DNA of 64,000 nt from Phytobacter diazotrophicus (GCA_004346725.1 SMDE01000007.1:1-64000); one strand, 5' to 3'. Counted from the first letter of the stretch, positions 26,297 to 35,908 are shown. Notes: generated by a model from the sequence alone, not told the origin. Numbers and translations: made by a program.

Positions 26297-27190
26297 TCAC
26301 AGCGTCAACGTCCCTTCCATCGTGATCACACTGCTGCCGCCCACCCGCACAACCGGTGTGCCCTGCGAGGCGTCATACTCTGACAACAGCAGGCTGGCAC
26401 GCCCCATATCCACACCCTGCCTTACGCGCAAAGAGAGTGTCGTCTTAGCATTAAGCGAAGCCAACAGCGCCGTCACTGCAGCCGTCGCACTGCCTGTCGC
26501 CGGGTCTTCGGTCATCCGCGGCGTAAACATCCGCGCCTGCAAATCACAGTCCTCTTCCTGTGTTGTGTCCGGGGTATAGGCATAAATGGAGACTGCGCCG
26601 TCCAGTGGCAGAACAGCCCGGAAACCTTGTAAATTCGGTACGCAGCGGCGTAGCGCATCGCGGGAGGCGAGCTCCACAATCAGAAATGGCAGCCCCACCG
26701 AGGCCACCAGCGGCTGATGCACAGCCGTGCTGATGCAGTCTGCCTCCAGCGACAGACAGGCGGCGACCTGCTCCGGGCGCACTTCAGAACGGCAGGATAA
26801 CGGCTCCGGCACCCGTAGTTCGGCCCCGCTCACCACGCCGTTGTTTTTGAGCAGACGAACGGGTACCAGACCCGCCGCTTCTTCAAACTGCAATATCTCA
26901 GGCAGTGTCTCGCCGTTCGCCGCCGCGTAGCTTGCCAGCACAAAGGCAGTGCCGACATTGGGATGCCCGGCGAAAGGAATTTCCCGCGTGGGGGTAAAAA
27001 TGCGCACATGCGCCGTGTTTGCCCTGTCGGCGGGCGGCAGTACAAACGTCGTTTCGCTGTAGCCGAACTCGGCGGCAATCTGTTGCATTTGCCCGGTGCT
27101 CATCCCCTGTGCATCTAAAACGACGGCGACGGGGTTGCCAACAAACGGGGTATCCGTAAAAACATCTGCGATGACATAACGTCTTTTCAT
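26297..27190 (-). CDS. PhzF-family isomerase
   Basis: A 297-residue PhzF/diaminopimelate-epimerase-fold protein, the same length as E. coli YddE. The N-terminal half has the active-site glutamate E46 in FGYSETTFV, and [18 protein letters not shown]. The C-terminal half has the matching [13 protein letters not shown] motif. PhzF enzymes isomerise small metabolites such as a phenazine precursor; most enterobacterial members have no known substrate. The ATG at 27190 follows AGGGCAGAG; the frame start at 27208 is less likely. It is a single gene. Confidence 0.87.
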   Translation of the reverse strand: MKRRYVIADVFTDTPFVGNPVAVVLDAQGMSTGQMQQIAAEFGYSETTFVLPPADRANTAHVRIFTPTREIPFAGHPNVGTAFVLASYAAANGETLPEILQFEEAAGLVPVRLLKNNGVVSGAELRVPEPLSCRSEVRPEQVAACLSLEADCISTAVHQPLVASVGLPFLIVELASRDALRRCVPNLQGFRAVLPLDGAVSIYAYTPDTTQEEDCDLQARMFTPRMTEDPATGSATAAVTALLASLNAKTTLSLRVRQGVDMGRASLLLSEYDASQGTPVVRVGGSSVITMEGTLTL

Positions 27191-27329
27191 TCTCTGCCCT
27201 GAATTCAATGAGGTACTTAACCACGAGTATCACAATTTAGCGGTCAGCACACCTGCCAGTTTCATTAGCATAAAAAATATCATGTATAGTAGACTCAATC
27301 GCTGCCTCTTTTTAAAAAAGGAATCAGAT

Positions 27330-27383
27330 ATGAAAAACGAGACGAGAAAACCCTTAATCCGTATTTGTCAGGATCTGCACTGA
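27330..27383 (+). CDS. Possible 17-residue leader peptide upstream of the EAL gene
   Basis: A short frame, MKNETRKPLIRICQDLH, starts after a good AAGGAATCAG site and ends 41 bases before the EAL gene. It is basic and soluble. It could be a translated leader, but no second copy or structure supports this, so confidence is low. Confidence 0.3.
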   Translation: MKNETRKPLIRICQDLH

Positions 27384-27424
27384 AAATGAGCATTTCTCAA
27401 TTATAAAATATTTCAGGAGATCGC

Positions 27425-28855
27425 ATGCATACATTAGTGAGTTCATCTGTTTCTTTTTTTGAATCTTACATTCAAAAACTACCCCGCTGTAATCATACAA
27501 GACGGCAATATTTCTTACTTTTTCTGACCGGTATTATCTGTTTGACAGGCGGTGCGGCATGGAGCACGGCATATCTATTTGCTAGTAAACCGTATATCTC
27601 CGCATTATGTTTATCTGTTATTCTTGTTGGGTTTTATGCCATTAAGATGGCATTCAGTGGGATCACACAGAAAAACACGCTTATATTCTCTCACATGATA
27701 TTGATTGTATGCATTTTGATCCCTTTGACAGATTATCCGCTTGACGCCATACCCCGCTCATCCCACTCTTACCTGTTGGTATACGCGGTTGGCGGGGCTT
27801 TATTTCTCAGGCATGAGCGGTTCTATGTAAAAACAGTGATGCCCTTTATTGCCTTTGCATTCTATTTGATCTACGCGGTGTCAGATATCTCCTTCACCAG
27901 CGAGTTACTTCATCCTCCCGAACATATTATGACCACAGGTGTTTTCATAAACTATTTTACTTCTGTTGCGCTTATTTTTGGGATATTAATCATCTTCCGG
28001 GGTGATTACACTAACGAGAAGTATCTCACCTATGCGTTATCGAAAGCGATAAAAACAAACCAACTTTCTGTCTATTATCAGCCACAAATCAATCGCCAGG
28101 GAAAAGTGGTTTCAGCAGAAGCATTACTGCGCTGGAAACATCCCGTCAGAGGGTTTATACCACCAGATTATTTCATCCCGATTGCTGAGGCATCCGGATT
28201 AATTTTACCAATCGGCTATTGGATTTTAGAGCGCGTGAGCAATGATATCCACGCGATAAAAGATAAGATAAAAGACATCACTGTTTCTGTAAACATAAGC
28301 CCCATACAGTTGATGGATGCTGAATTCCCCGACACATTAGACAGCATTCTCAATAAAAACAAGCTTAGCTTCAAAAGTATTAAATTTGAAATCACAGAAG
28401 GTGCTTTTATTTATGATAAGAAGTACATATTAAATGTCATGAATGAAATCGCCCGCAAAGGTGCGTTATGGTCACTTGACGACTTAGGCTCTGGTTACTC
28501 TTCATTAAATATCTTAAATGAAATGCCATTCAGTGAAGTAAAAATCGATAAGCATTTATTAAAAGGTATTGATCATAGCTTAAAAAATAGAGTGATTTTA
28601 GAAAAAATCATCGAGATTGCAAACGATGTTGGTATGAACATCGTCGTCGAGGGTATTGAAACACAAACCATGGCTGACGCCGTTTTTAAAATGGGGTGCG
28701 ATCTGCAACAAGGCTACCTTTATGCAAAGCCGATGCCTTTAGATGAGTTCTTATTATTTTGCGAGCAAAGTAAGACACACGTTGCCAGCGATAATCCGGA
28801 TGTCACTGATGCTTATTTTCCACCACATCTGGCTGATAATAATGATCAGGCGTGA
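27425..28855 (+). CDS. Membrane-bound EAL-domain c-di-GMP phosphodiesterase
   Basis: A 476-residue protein that should degrade cyclic di-GMP. The N-terminal part (about residues 28-195) has six or so membrane helices of the MASE type. The EAL domain follows (about 205-455) with all the catalytic signatures: EALLRW, VNISPIQLMD, FEITEGAF, LDDLGSGYSSL, VKIDKHLL, VVEGIETQ and QGYLYAKPMP. There is no GGDEF domain. AGGAGATCGC precedes the ATG. The gene sits before a chemoreceptor gene, which fits a role in motility or attachment control (inference). Confidence 0.9.
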   Translation: MHTLVSSSVSFFESYIQKLPRCNHTRRQYFLLFLTGIICLTGGAAWSTAYLFASKPYISALCLSVILVGFYAIKMAFSGITQKNTLIFSHMILIVCILIPLTDYPLDAIPRSSHSYLLVYAVGGALFLRHERFYVKTVMPFIAFAFYLIYAVSDISFTSELLHPPEHIMTTGVFINYFTSVALIFGILIIFRGDYTNEKYLTYALSKAIKTNQLSVYYQPQINRQGKVVSAEALLRWKHPVRGFIPPDYFIPIAEASGLILPIGYWILERVSNDIHAIKDKIKDITVSVNISPIQLMDAEFPDTLDSILNKNKLSFKSIKFEITEGAFIYDKKYILNVMNEIARKGALWSLDDLGSGYSSLNILNEMPFSEVKIDKHLLKGIDHSLKNRVILEKIIEIANDVGMNIVVEGIETQTMADAVFKMGCDLQQGYLYAKPMPLDEFLLFCEQSKTHVASDNPDVTDAYFPPHLADNNDQA

Positions 28856-29332
28856 CAGATAATGGCGGCGGTAGCCGCTTCGCCTGACAGAAGCGTTTTA
28901 TAAGGTAATTTCAGAAAAGAGAGGGAAAAGCACGAAACGCAGGCCAATGCGCTATCAGATCGACTACGATTAGTGAAGAATCGCTTATGTCCATTGCGTC
29001 ATCTCTTTATCTGCTGGAACCATGCCATCATCTAATCATGATCATCTCTTTTTAAATTCCCTTAGCAATTCGGCGGTTAAACGCCAACTTCCTCCTTTTC
29101 AATACAGATTGCGAATAATAGCACAAATCGTTCAATAAATTTGTTGCATTAAATTTATGCAACATTCCATCGATCAATCGAATTAACTCCAATAGACATA
29201 AACTATCAATAATTTAATTTTTTTAGTTTTTAACGATCAATAGCTAAGCATAATCGGCTTTATGCCGATGTGTATTAAATGCCCTCTGCAGGAGCAGAGA
29301 GGCATAACTTCAAATTTAACAAGGAAAGAATA
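28856..29332. other. Intergenic region upstream of the chemoreceptor gene
   Basis: About 480 A/T-rich bases. It holds a sigma-28-like promoter (29245-29271) and an inverted repeat GTTGCAT/ATGCAAC (29143-29149 and 29157-29163). No gene is seen. Confidence 0.5.
29245..29271 (+). promoter_or_regulatory. Sigma-28 (FliA)-type promoter
   Basis: TAAGCATA, 11 bases, then GCCGATGT closely follows the flagellar sigma-28 consensus TAAAGTTT-N11-GCCGATAA. It lies 62 bases before the chemoreceptor start codon. Confidence 0.65.
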
Positions 29333-30895
29333 ATGAAAAAAGTTAAGACCAACAGTCAAACACAAGGTTTAAGTATCAAAAATAAAATATTACTGGCATT
29401 TAGTGTAATATTGCTTTTGATGGTTTTTATTTCAGCAAACTCTCTATTCAGGCTTAATGAAGCCAAAGATAAAATATCCAAGATCATAACGGAAGACTAT
29501 CCGACGACTGCCCTTGGTAATAATGTTATAAGAGAGGTCAATAACGCGACAACGTTATTACTTAACGCAATTATAGAAAAAGAACCAGAGAGAAAAAATC
29601 AGCTTTTGCAGGCATTGAATGCTAAAAGTAAAGACGTAACGGCGTTATATGAACAGCTAAAGGAAAAAGCAGACGATGAACCCTCACAATTATTATTAAA
29701 TAAGATATCTGAATTTCGCTCAGCTTACATTCAGTCACGCGCTTTAGTGATAAAAAATCTTAAAACCGATCCTGAGGCCGCCGTCAGTGAGTACACCACT
29801 CACACCCGCGCTTATGAAAGTCAGTATCAGGGGAAAATAATGGAATTTATCGATTTGCAACGTAATGAAATGCAGACATCCTATACGGGTTTTCTCGGTG
29901 ACTATGCCGTGAGCAAGGCGACCATGATCGTTGTTTCACTGATCTGTTTGGCCCTTGGTATCATCATGGCTATTCTGATTTCACGTGCTATTGTCCGCCC
30001 TATCAATCATGCTGTAAGCGCAGCAACCCGTATTGCAGAGGGCGATCTGGGTACCGATATTGTCATCACCTCTAAAGATGAAACGGGAATTCTGACAGGG
30101 GCTATTGCCCATATGCAGCAAGAATTACGAAAAATCGTGACGGAAATTCGCAGTGGTGCGGAAAATATCGCGACGGGCGCCTCTCAAATCATGGCTGGCA
30201 CGCGAGATTTGTCAGCGCGAACGGAGGAACAAGCCAGCTCTGTAGAACAAACCGCCGCGTCGATGGAGCAAATTTCCGTAACAGTGAAAAATACCGGCAG
30301 TAATACGGCGAATGCCTCCCTCCTTTCAGAAAATGCCAGCATCACGGCCAAAGATAATGAAAAGTTAATGTCATCTCTCACCCATGAGATCCACAATATC
30401 ACCAACTCAGCGGACAAAATGTCTGACATTATTAGTCTGATCGATTCTATTGCTTTCCAGACCAATATTCTGGCACTTAACGCAGCGGTCGAAGCCGCCC
30501 GCGCAGGTGAACACGGAAAAGGATTTGCGGTCGTTGCCCAGGAAGTTCGCGTTCTCGCGCAAAAAACCGCAAATTCATCAAAAGATATTCGTTCTCTGAT
30601 TGAAAATTCCATGCAGCAAAGTTCCCGCGGCCTGGATATGGTGCGCCAGGTGAGCGGCAAAATGGATGGTCTGGTGCAAAACGTCGATAGCGTCTCAAAT
30701 ATACTTAAAGAGATCGAACAGGCGAGCCTGGAACAAAGCGAAGGGGTGCACCAAATTAATATCGCCATCGGTCAGATTGATACCACGACCCAGCAAAATG
30801 CGGCCCTGGTTGAAGAGTCTGTGGCAGCATCAGAAATGCTTAATGAACAGGCCAGAGTGCTTAAAGATCTGGTCAGTGTATTTAAAATGGCCTGA
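29333..30895 (+). CDS. Methyl-accepting chemotaxis protein
   Basis: A 520-residue chemoreceptor. Order of parts: first membrane helix (about 18-38), periplasmic four-helix-type sensor (about 40-195), second membrane helix (about 198-220), HAMP domain (ISRAIVRPINHAV...), then the signalling helices with the strictly conserved hairpin tip [20 protein letters not shown] and [16 protein letters not shown]. No NWETF-type CheR/CheB docking pentapeptide is present at the C-terminus (it ends SVFKMA), so adaptation would need help from other receptors. AAGGAAAG supports the start at 29333. The ligand is unknown. Confidence 0.93.
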   Translation: MKKVKTNSQTQGLSIKNKILLAFSVILLLMVFISANSLFRLNEAKDKISKIITEDYPTTALGNNVIREVNNATTLLLNAIIEKEPERKNQLLQALNAKSKDVTALYEQLKEKADDEPSQLLLNKISEFRSAYIQSRALVIKNLKTDPEAAVSEYTTHTRAYESQYQGKIMEFIDLQRNEMQTSYTGFLGDYAVSKATMIVVSLICLALGIIMAILISRAIVRPINHAVSAATRIAEGDLGTDIVITSKDETGILTGAIAHMQQELRKIVTEIRSGAENIATGASQIMAGTRDLSARTEEQASSVEQTAASMEQISVTVKNTGSNTANASLLSENASITAKDNEKLMSSLTHEIHNITNSADKMSDIISLIDSIAFQTNILALNAAVEAARAGEHGKGFAVVAQEVRVLAQKTANSSKDIRSLIENSMQQSSRGLDMVRQVSGKMDGLVQNVDSVSNILKEIEQASLEQSEGVHQINIAIGQIDTTTQQNAALVEESVAASEMLNEQARVLKDLVSVFKMA

Positions 30896-30932
30896 ATGCC
30901 CGTATAACATCTGTTATTTATAGTTAATGACC

Positions 30933-30980
30933 AGACAATCCGGTAATACGTAAACATGGTTACCGGATTGTCTTATTTAT
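30933..30980. terminator. Strong hairpin terminator between convergent MCP and GNAT genes
   Basis: A perfect 14-bp inverted repeat, AGACAATCCGGTAA (30933-30946) and TTACCGGATTGTCT (30960-30973), with a 13-base loop. TATTTAT follows on the plus strand. It probably stops transcription of the chemoreceptor gene and perhaps of the opposing gene too. Confidence 0.7.
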
Positions 30981-31033
30981 CGCGAAGGAAACCTGACCGT
31001 TGAGCCAGCGCACTGCCAGGCGACATCGCGACC

Positions 31034-31576
31034 TCAGCCCCTTGCTTGCCACTCTTTTTTAAGCAGCGCATAGACAAAAGTAGAGTCGTACCGTTCTTCG
31101 CCCTGTTCATCTGTGAACGAGACAAACTCCTTAAAGCAGCCTTCCTGTCGCATATGCAGACGGGCACAGAGTTTTTGCGACGGCAGATTATAGTCTTCCA
31201 CATAGGCATACAGGCGTCGGGCCTCTTTATGTGTAAACAGATAAGTAAACAGCGCGCTCACCGACGCGGTGGCAAATCCCTGCCCTTCATACTGCGGGTT
31301 GAAGTGCCAGCCTACACTCCATGTATGCGGATCGGGCTCGCCGCTGTTATCGGCAAAAAGATGTCCCACAAGCGCGTCACTTTCTTTAAGACAGACGGCG
31401 AACTGGCTCTCATCGCTGGCACGTTTGGCCACCTCTTCTTCGGCTTCTGCCAGGGAACGCATTTTCTCATCATAAAAACAGGGCACACGCGGCGATGCCA
31501 TATACGCAAAAAACGCCGCCGCGTCTTTACGGTGAAAACGCCGAATAATAAGCCCTGGCTTGGTCGTTAAAATCAT
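31034..31576 (-). CDS. GNAT-family N-acetyltransferase
   Basis: A 180-residue RimJ/RimL-like acetyltransferase: LIIRRFHRKDAAAFFAYMAS near the start, WHFNPQYEGQGFATASVSAL as acetyl-CoA loop, and NLPSQKLCARLHMRQEG near the end. The ATG at 31576 has AGGGGAGTGAA upstream. It begins 38 bases after the MFS transporter stop codon on the same strand, so the pair is probably an operon that modifies and exports a compound (inference). The substrate is unknown. Confidence 0.85.
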   Translation of the reverse strand: MILTTKPGLIIRRFHRKDAAAFFAYMASPRVPCFYDEKMRSLAEAEEEVAKRASDESQFAVCLKESDALVGHLFADNSGEPDPHTWSVGWHFNPQYEGQGFATASVSALFTYLFTHKEARRLYAYVEDYNLPSQKLCARLHMRQEGCFKEFVSFTDEQGEERYDSTFVYALLKKEWQARG

Positions 31577-31614
31577 TTCACTCCCCTGTTCATTATTTTC
31601 CCTTTCGCGCCGAC

Positions 31615-32826
31615 TCAATAAGATTGTCGCTCTTCGCGGGTTCCATAAAAAAAGCGGCGCAGAGTCCAGATAAGCAGCGCCAGTAACGCAATTGCCCCCA
31701 GCATGGCAAAGGCCACGCTGTAGGAGTATTTTGCCGCAATGGTACCCGCAAGGCCCGGACTGAATGCCGCACCAGCCCCCTGCAACAGCATGACAAAGCT
31801 CTGCCCGGCGTTGGTATGGCCGCTGCCTTCCAGCAACTTGACGATGTAGCCCGGAACCGCCACACCCAGAAGGCCTGCCGCCACGCCATCCATAATCTGC
31901 ACCGGTATCATAAAGAGCGGGTCGGCTGAGGTGCAGGCCAGCGCCGCACGCAGCGGCAGCACTATTAATGCCGCAGCAATCAGTAGCGGGTAGCCATATT
32001 TTTCCGCTCTGGCCGCCGCGAATAAGGCAACGGGGATCATCACCAGTTGTGAAATGACAACCGTCGCCGCCGCATACACGCCCGCGCTTATCTCCCCGCC
32101 CGGCGCCGATGCCACGCGCATACTGAGCATCGGCAACAGCGCGGCGTTAGCCAGATGAAAAAGCAGCAGCGTGACCCCGAGGGTGATGACCGCAGGATGC
32201 GTGATAATAACGGACAATTTGGGAAGCGCAGCAGGATCCGCGCTGCCGCTTAATCCACGAGCAACACGGTTATCTATATCCTCATGGCGAATAGCAAACA
32301 CCGCCATCGTGGCGCAAATCGCCATACCGGTCATCAAAATGAACACGGCATCTGTGCCAAAGTAGAACACCAGCACACCCGCCAGTATTGCGGCGCTCAT
32401 ATTTCCGCCGTGGTTAAACGCCTCGTTTCTGCCCATTTGATGGTTAAAGCCGGATGAGCCGGTTAACCCAAGCGTGATGCCAGTTAGCAAAGGGGCAATA
32501 AAAGCCGCAGACACGCCCGTGACGAGCTGAGAAAAGCCGACGATATAGAGTGTCGGGAATACCCAGAGCAGCAGCGTCGCGGCGGTGATAAGCAGACCGC
32601 AGGTAATAAGAATTGCCCGCTTATGCCGTGACGCATCAGCAACCAGCCCGGAGGGCATCGTGGCAAGCAGCCCTGCCAGACCACCAAGCGTCATCATCCA
32701 GCCAATACTGTCGGTTTGCCAGTGATGTTCAGTGAGGAAGATCCCTAAAAAAGGGCCAAGACCGTCCCTGACATCCGCCATGAAAAAATTCACTAAACAC
32801 AGTGCCTGTAGCGATCGTAAAGACAT
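31615..32826 (-). CDS. MFS transporter
   Basis: A 403-residue major-facilitator transporter with about 12 hydrophobic helices. The motif-A-like loop after helix 2 reads GLVADASRHKRAILI, and the second half shows FAAARAEKYGYPLLI in the matching position. Sequence alone suggests a drug- or metabolite-efflux type. AAGAGG precedes the ATG at 32826; the longer frame from 32916 adds a non-conserved leader. A GNAT gene follows in the same direction. Confidence 0.85.
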   Translation of the reverse strand: MSLRSLQALCLVNFFMADVRDGLGPFLGIFLTEHHWQTDSIGWMMTLGGLAGLLATMPSGLVADASRHKRAILITCGLLITAATLLLWVFPTLYIVGFSQLVTGVSAAFIAPLLTGITLGLTGSSGFNHQMGRNEAFNHGGNMSAAILAGVLVFYFGTDAVFILMTGMAICATMAVFAIRHEDIDNRVARGLSGSADPAALPKLSVIITHPAVITLGVTLLLFHLANAALLPMLSMRVASAPGGEISAGVYAAATVVISQLVMIPVALFAAARAEKYGYPLLIAAALIVLPLRAALACTSADPLFMIPVQIMDGVAAGLLGVAVPGYIVKLLEGSGHTNAGQSFVMLLQGAGAAFSPGLAGTIAAKYSYSVAFAMLGAIALLALLIWTLRRFFYGTREERQSY

Positions 32827-33152
32827 GCAACCTCTTCTTACGTGGCAATCCAGCGATGGTCTCGCATTCACAGAACGGGAATATGTGCCGTTGTTTGCAC
32901 GCGGCCCTTCACGCATTCCATTTTAAAATCAGCAGGTTAAAAACCTGCGTGTCGCGTAATACTCACAAGAAGAGAGAGTAGCGAGTTTTCAAGTCAGTAG
33001 CATGATACATAAATGTAACAATTGATTCCGCTGGGCTTTTTATGTCAGCCTCTGGTTTAAGGCGCGTAACGTCGCGGGCGCGGGCGCACCTGTTACATCC
33101 GCGACAATTATCGTTATAATCACGCAAATTCTTTACCAGGTTAGAAACGACG
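32827..33152. other. Intergenic region between divergent MFS and yaiL genes
   Basis: About 325 bases. A short hairpin GCAGGTT/AACCTGC (32932-32938 and 32942-32948) lies near the transporter end. A TATAAT-like hexamer about 40 bases before yaiL may be its -10 element. No gene is seen. Confidence 0.4.
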
Positions 33153-33692
33153 ATGACAAAACTCACCTTACAAGAGCAGATGCTGAAAGCAGGCTTAGTG
33201 ACCAGCAAGAAGATGGCCAAAGTTCAGAGAACGGCCAAGAAATCACGCGTTCAGGCTCGTGAGGCAAGAGAGGCGGTAGAAGAGAATAAAAAAGCCCAGA
33301 TCGAGCGCGATAAGCAACTGAGCGAGCAACAAAAGCAGGCGGCATTATCAAAAGAGTATAAAGCGCAGGTGAAGCAGCTTATTGAGATGAACCGGATTGT
33401 GATTGCCAAAGGCAATATCGATTTCAACTTCACCGACAATAACCTTATCAAAAAGGTCGTTGTGGATAAGGCAACGCAGACACAACTGATCAATGGCCGT
33501 CTCGCCATCGCGCGTCTGGTGACCAACAGCAACGGCGACAGCGAATACGCGATCATCCCCGCCGTCGTTGCGGATAAAATTGCCCAGCGCGATGAGAGTT
33601 ACATTGTCTTAAACAGCGCGCTAAGCGAAGAAGTGCAGGACGAAGACGATCCGTACGCCGATTTCAAAATTCCTGACGATTTGATGTGGTAA
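33153..33692 (+). CDS. yaiL: YaiL (DUF2058) protein
   Basis: A 179-residue protein identical in length to E. coli YaiL and similar throughout: MTKLTLQEQMLKAGLVTSKK at the start, a highly charged coiled-coil (about 20-70), and the acidic ending DEDDPYADFKIPDDLMW. It has been described as nucleoprotein-like and its role is unknown. Cytoplasmic. It stands alone here. Confidence 0.93.
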   Translation: MTKLTLQEQMLKAGLVTSKKMAKVQRTAKKSRVQAREAREAVEENKKAQIERDKQLSEQQKQAALSKEYKAQVKQLIEMNRIVIAKGNIDFNFTDNNLIKKVVVDKATQTQLINGRLAIARLVTNSNGDSEYAIIPAVVADKIAQRDESYIVLNSALSEEVQDEDDPYADFKIPDDLMW

Positions 33693-34251
33693 TCCGCAAC
33701 GTTTATTCCCCCTTTCCCACCGCACTTATGTAGCGCGCCGGGCATCCTCCCGGCGCCTCATCCGGATCTACGGGTTCGGTGCCCGATCGTAGAGGGGGGA
33801 GGGACCCCCTGCGAGCATGATCGGTCCCCTCTCCCTAGGGGAGAGGGCCTGGGTGAGGGGGAAAATGCAGCTCGGGAGGTGGGTTCCGTTCACCGTATGT
33901 TCATGGCGACATGTCACCTTCGGACACGTGAACGGGTAAAGGGGAACACCGCGTTCCCCTTTACAATCCCCGCGGCCCCGCAAAGAAATCGGTGCTTCGC
34001 ACTGCGTTCGCCTCCCGCCCCGCTGCCTGCGGTCGGTTTGACTCGACGTCCTGTCTCGACAAACCTCAGTCCGCCATCCCTGGCGGCCTGCCCTTGTCAT
34101 CGGGTCTTCGTCTCACCGATTTCAGCGGGGACTCAACTCCCTCGCTGCACGCTCTGCGACAGGGAGGCACAAAGATGTCGCTGCGGTTGGCATGCGGGAA
34201 AATGAGTCAGCCATGGCTAAAAAGGTTGAAGACGTTCACAGTATCTACTGT
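33693..34251. repeat. Structured non-coding region with three strong palindromes
   Basis: About 560 bases without a supported gene. It has three near-perfect hairpins: GCGCCGGG/CCCGGCGC (33735-33742, 33749-33756); CCCTCTCCC/GGGAGAGGG (33827-33835, 33839-33847); and a 12-bp stem GTAAAGGGGAAC/GTTCCCCTTTAC (33936-33947, 33953-33964). The rest is GC-rich with plus-strand frames, the longest at 33992-34402, that run into the next gene and lack ribosome-binding sites. It looks like accumulated intergenic repeat elements, though an RNA product cannot be excluded. Confidence 0.5.
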
Positions 34252-34950
34252 TCAGAACGGGCTGGCGCGGCAGGCGTTTATCGGCGCTGCGCTGACCGGA
34301 TGCACAAAATGCAGTTCGCTGGCGTGCAACATCAGTCGTGGTGTTCGCGCCGTGCCCGGTAGCGTCAGGCCACCATATAGATCGCAGCCCAGAATCGGAT
34401 GACCCAGGTGCTGGCAGTGAATGCGCAACTGATGGGTGCGCCCGGTCTCCGGGATGAGTGCAACCCGCGTCAGTGGCAGTAACGCCCCGTCTTCCCCTTG
34501 CTGATAAAAACGTTCCACGACCCGATAGCGGGAGCGTGCCGGTTTGCCGTGTGCAGCGCAAATCGACATCAGCGGAAAGAGCGCCGGATCTTTGCCGATC
34601 GGTGCGTCGATCACTCCGTCGTCATCGGCCAGATGCCCACACAGCAACGCGGTGTAGACCTTGCTTACCGTGCGCTGGCTGAACTGGTGGCAAATCGCGG
34701 CATTTATCGCCTTGTTGCGTGCCACCACCATCAATCCGGAGGTACCGAAATCCAGGCGGTGGGCCAGGGTACAGCCGGGGAATATGTTGACCAGCCGGTG
34801 ATGCACCGAGTCGAGGTTTTGCGGGTTTTTCCCGGAGAGGCTGAGCAGCCCGGCGGGTTTATTGATGAGCACCAGATGTTCGTCCTGCCAGAGGATCTCT
34901 ATCTCGTCATGGCACGGCGGGGCAATAAAGGTATCGATAATCTCAGACAT
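34252..34950 (-). CDS. RluA-family pseudouridine synthase
   Basis: A 232-residue enzyme that isomerises uridine to pseudouridine in rRNA or tRNA. The catalytic motif is AHRLDFGTSGLMV with D67, and the other family motifs (LVLINKPAGLLS, KVYTALLCG, ETGRTHQLRIHCQHLGHPILGC) are all present. Its length is close to RluA (219), but it is divergent enough that the exact target cannot be named. The ATG at 34950 lies inside the end of the LysR gene (8-base overlap), suggesting translational coupling. A longer frame from 35058 is less likely. Confidence 0.85.
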   Translation of the reverse strand: MSEIIDTFIAPPCHDEIEILWQDEHLVLINKPAGLLSLSGKNPQNLDSVHHRLVNIFPGCTLAHRLDFGTSGLMVVARNKAINAAICHQFSQRTVSKVYTALLCGHLADDDGVIDAPIGKDPALFPLMSICAAHGKPARSRYRVVERFYQQGEDGALLPLTRVALIPETGRTHQLRIHCQHLGHPILGCDLYGGLTLPGTARTPRLMLHASELHFVHPVSAAPINACRASPF

Positions 34951-35908
34951 CAGGCTGCCCGGCAAAAAAGTGAGAGCGGATGATAGCGAATTCTCCGCCG
35001 CCTGGCGAATCCGGGCTGTACTGCACCTGTGTGCGCCACAGGGCGATCTCTTCATCAAGCCAGGCGATGAAAAGCGAGATTTCCCGCGCTTTCTCCGCCT
35101 GTGGAGAGGTCACCAGCCAGTAGTGCCAGGGATACGGCGCTGTGAACGCCGTTATCTGTACGAGCTCACCCCGCGCGATAGCGTCCCGGACCAGAGAGCG
35201 TCGCTCCAGCGCAATACCGCGTCCCAGCCGCACGGCTTCAAGGACCAGGTTCGAGTCGTTGATGCGCAATCCCGCGGGCACAATCTCTTTTTCCAGCCCG
35301 GCATTCAGACACCAGCTTTTCCACGACTCCGTCGAAAAGATAATGGCACTCTTCGCCACCTCTTGCGGTGTGGCGGGTAAGTTGCCCTTGTTGTAGCCAG
35401 GCGCCGCAACGACAATCAGCTCATCAGAAAAAAGAAAGCGGCTCTCCATGCCTTCCCAGTCGCCCTGCCCCATACGGATAGCAATATCGATGCCCTCCTG
35501 TTGCAGGCTGGTGACCGTCAGGCTGGCCTGCAAACGTAATGAAATCAGAGGATATTTTTCGCGAAAGCGCATCAGGCGCGGCAGCAACCAGTGATTGCCA
35601 AAAGACGGCACCGTCGCCAGCGTCAGTTCCATCGTGCGCGGCTTTACCTGTACCAGCCGGGTGGCCTCCGAGATGTGGTTCAACGCCTCGCGTATCTGTA
35701 GCGCATAGAGCCGCCCCTCTTCGTTAATCTGCACCCCGCGCCCGTGACGGATAAACAGTTTTACGCCAACCAGCGCCTCAAGGATTTTGATTTGCTGGCT
35801 GATGGCGGAATGGGTCACGTTCATCTCTTTTGCTGCCAGTGTCACGCTACCCAGGCGTGCAACCGCCTCAAAGCTTCGCAGGCTGGCGATAGGAGGGAAA
35901 TCCGACAT
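34943..35908 (-). CDS. LysR-family transcriptional regulator
   Basis: A 321-residue regulator: N-terminal winged helix-turn-helix (SVTLAAKEMNVTHSAISQQI) and a LysR substrate-binding domain of the GcvA type (from about residue 95). The ATG at 35908 has AGGAAAGC upstream. It is divergent from a glutathione S-transferase gene, its probable target, and overlaps the pseudouridine-synthase gene downstream. The effector is unknown. Confidence 0.9.
   Translation of the reverse strand: MSDFPPIASLRSFEAVARLGSVTLAAKEMNVTHSAISQQIKILEALVGVKLFIRHGRGVQINEEGRLYALQIREALNHISEATRLVQVKPRTMELTLATVPSFGNHWLLPRLMRFREKYPLISLRLQASLTVTSLQQEGIDIAIRMGQGDWEGMESRFLFSDELIVVAAPGYNKGNLPATPQEVAKSAIIFSTESWKSWCLNAGLEKEIVPAGLRINDSNLVLEAVRLGRGIALERRSLVRDAIARGELVQITAFTAPYPWHYWLVTSPQAEKAREISLFIAWLDEEIALWRTQVQYSPDSPGGGEFAIIRSHFFAGQPDV

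Noticed and set aside
33992-34402. 136-codon plus-strand frame after yaiL
   Set aside because: It lacks a ribosome-binding site, lies in the hairpin-rich repeat stretch and overlaps the RluA-type gene in antisense.
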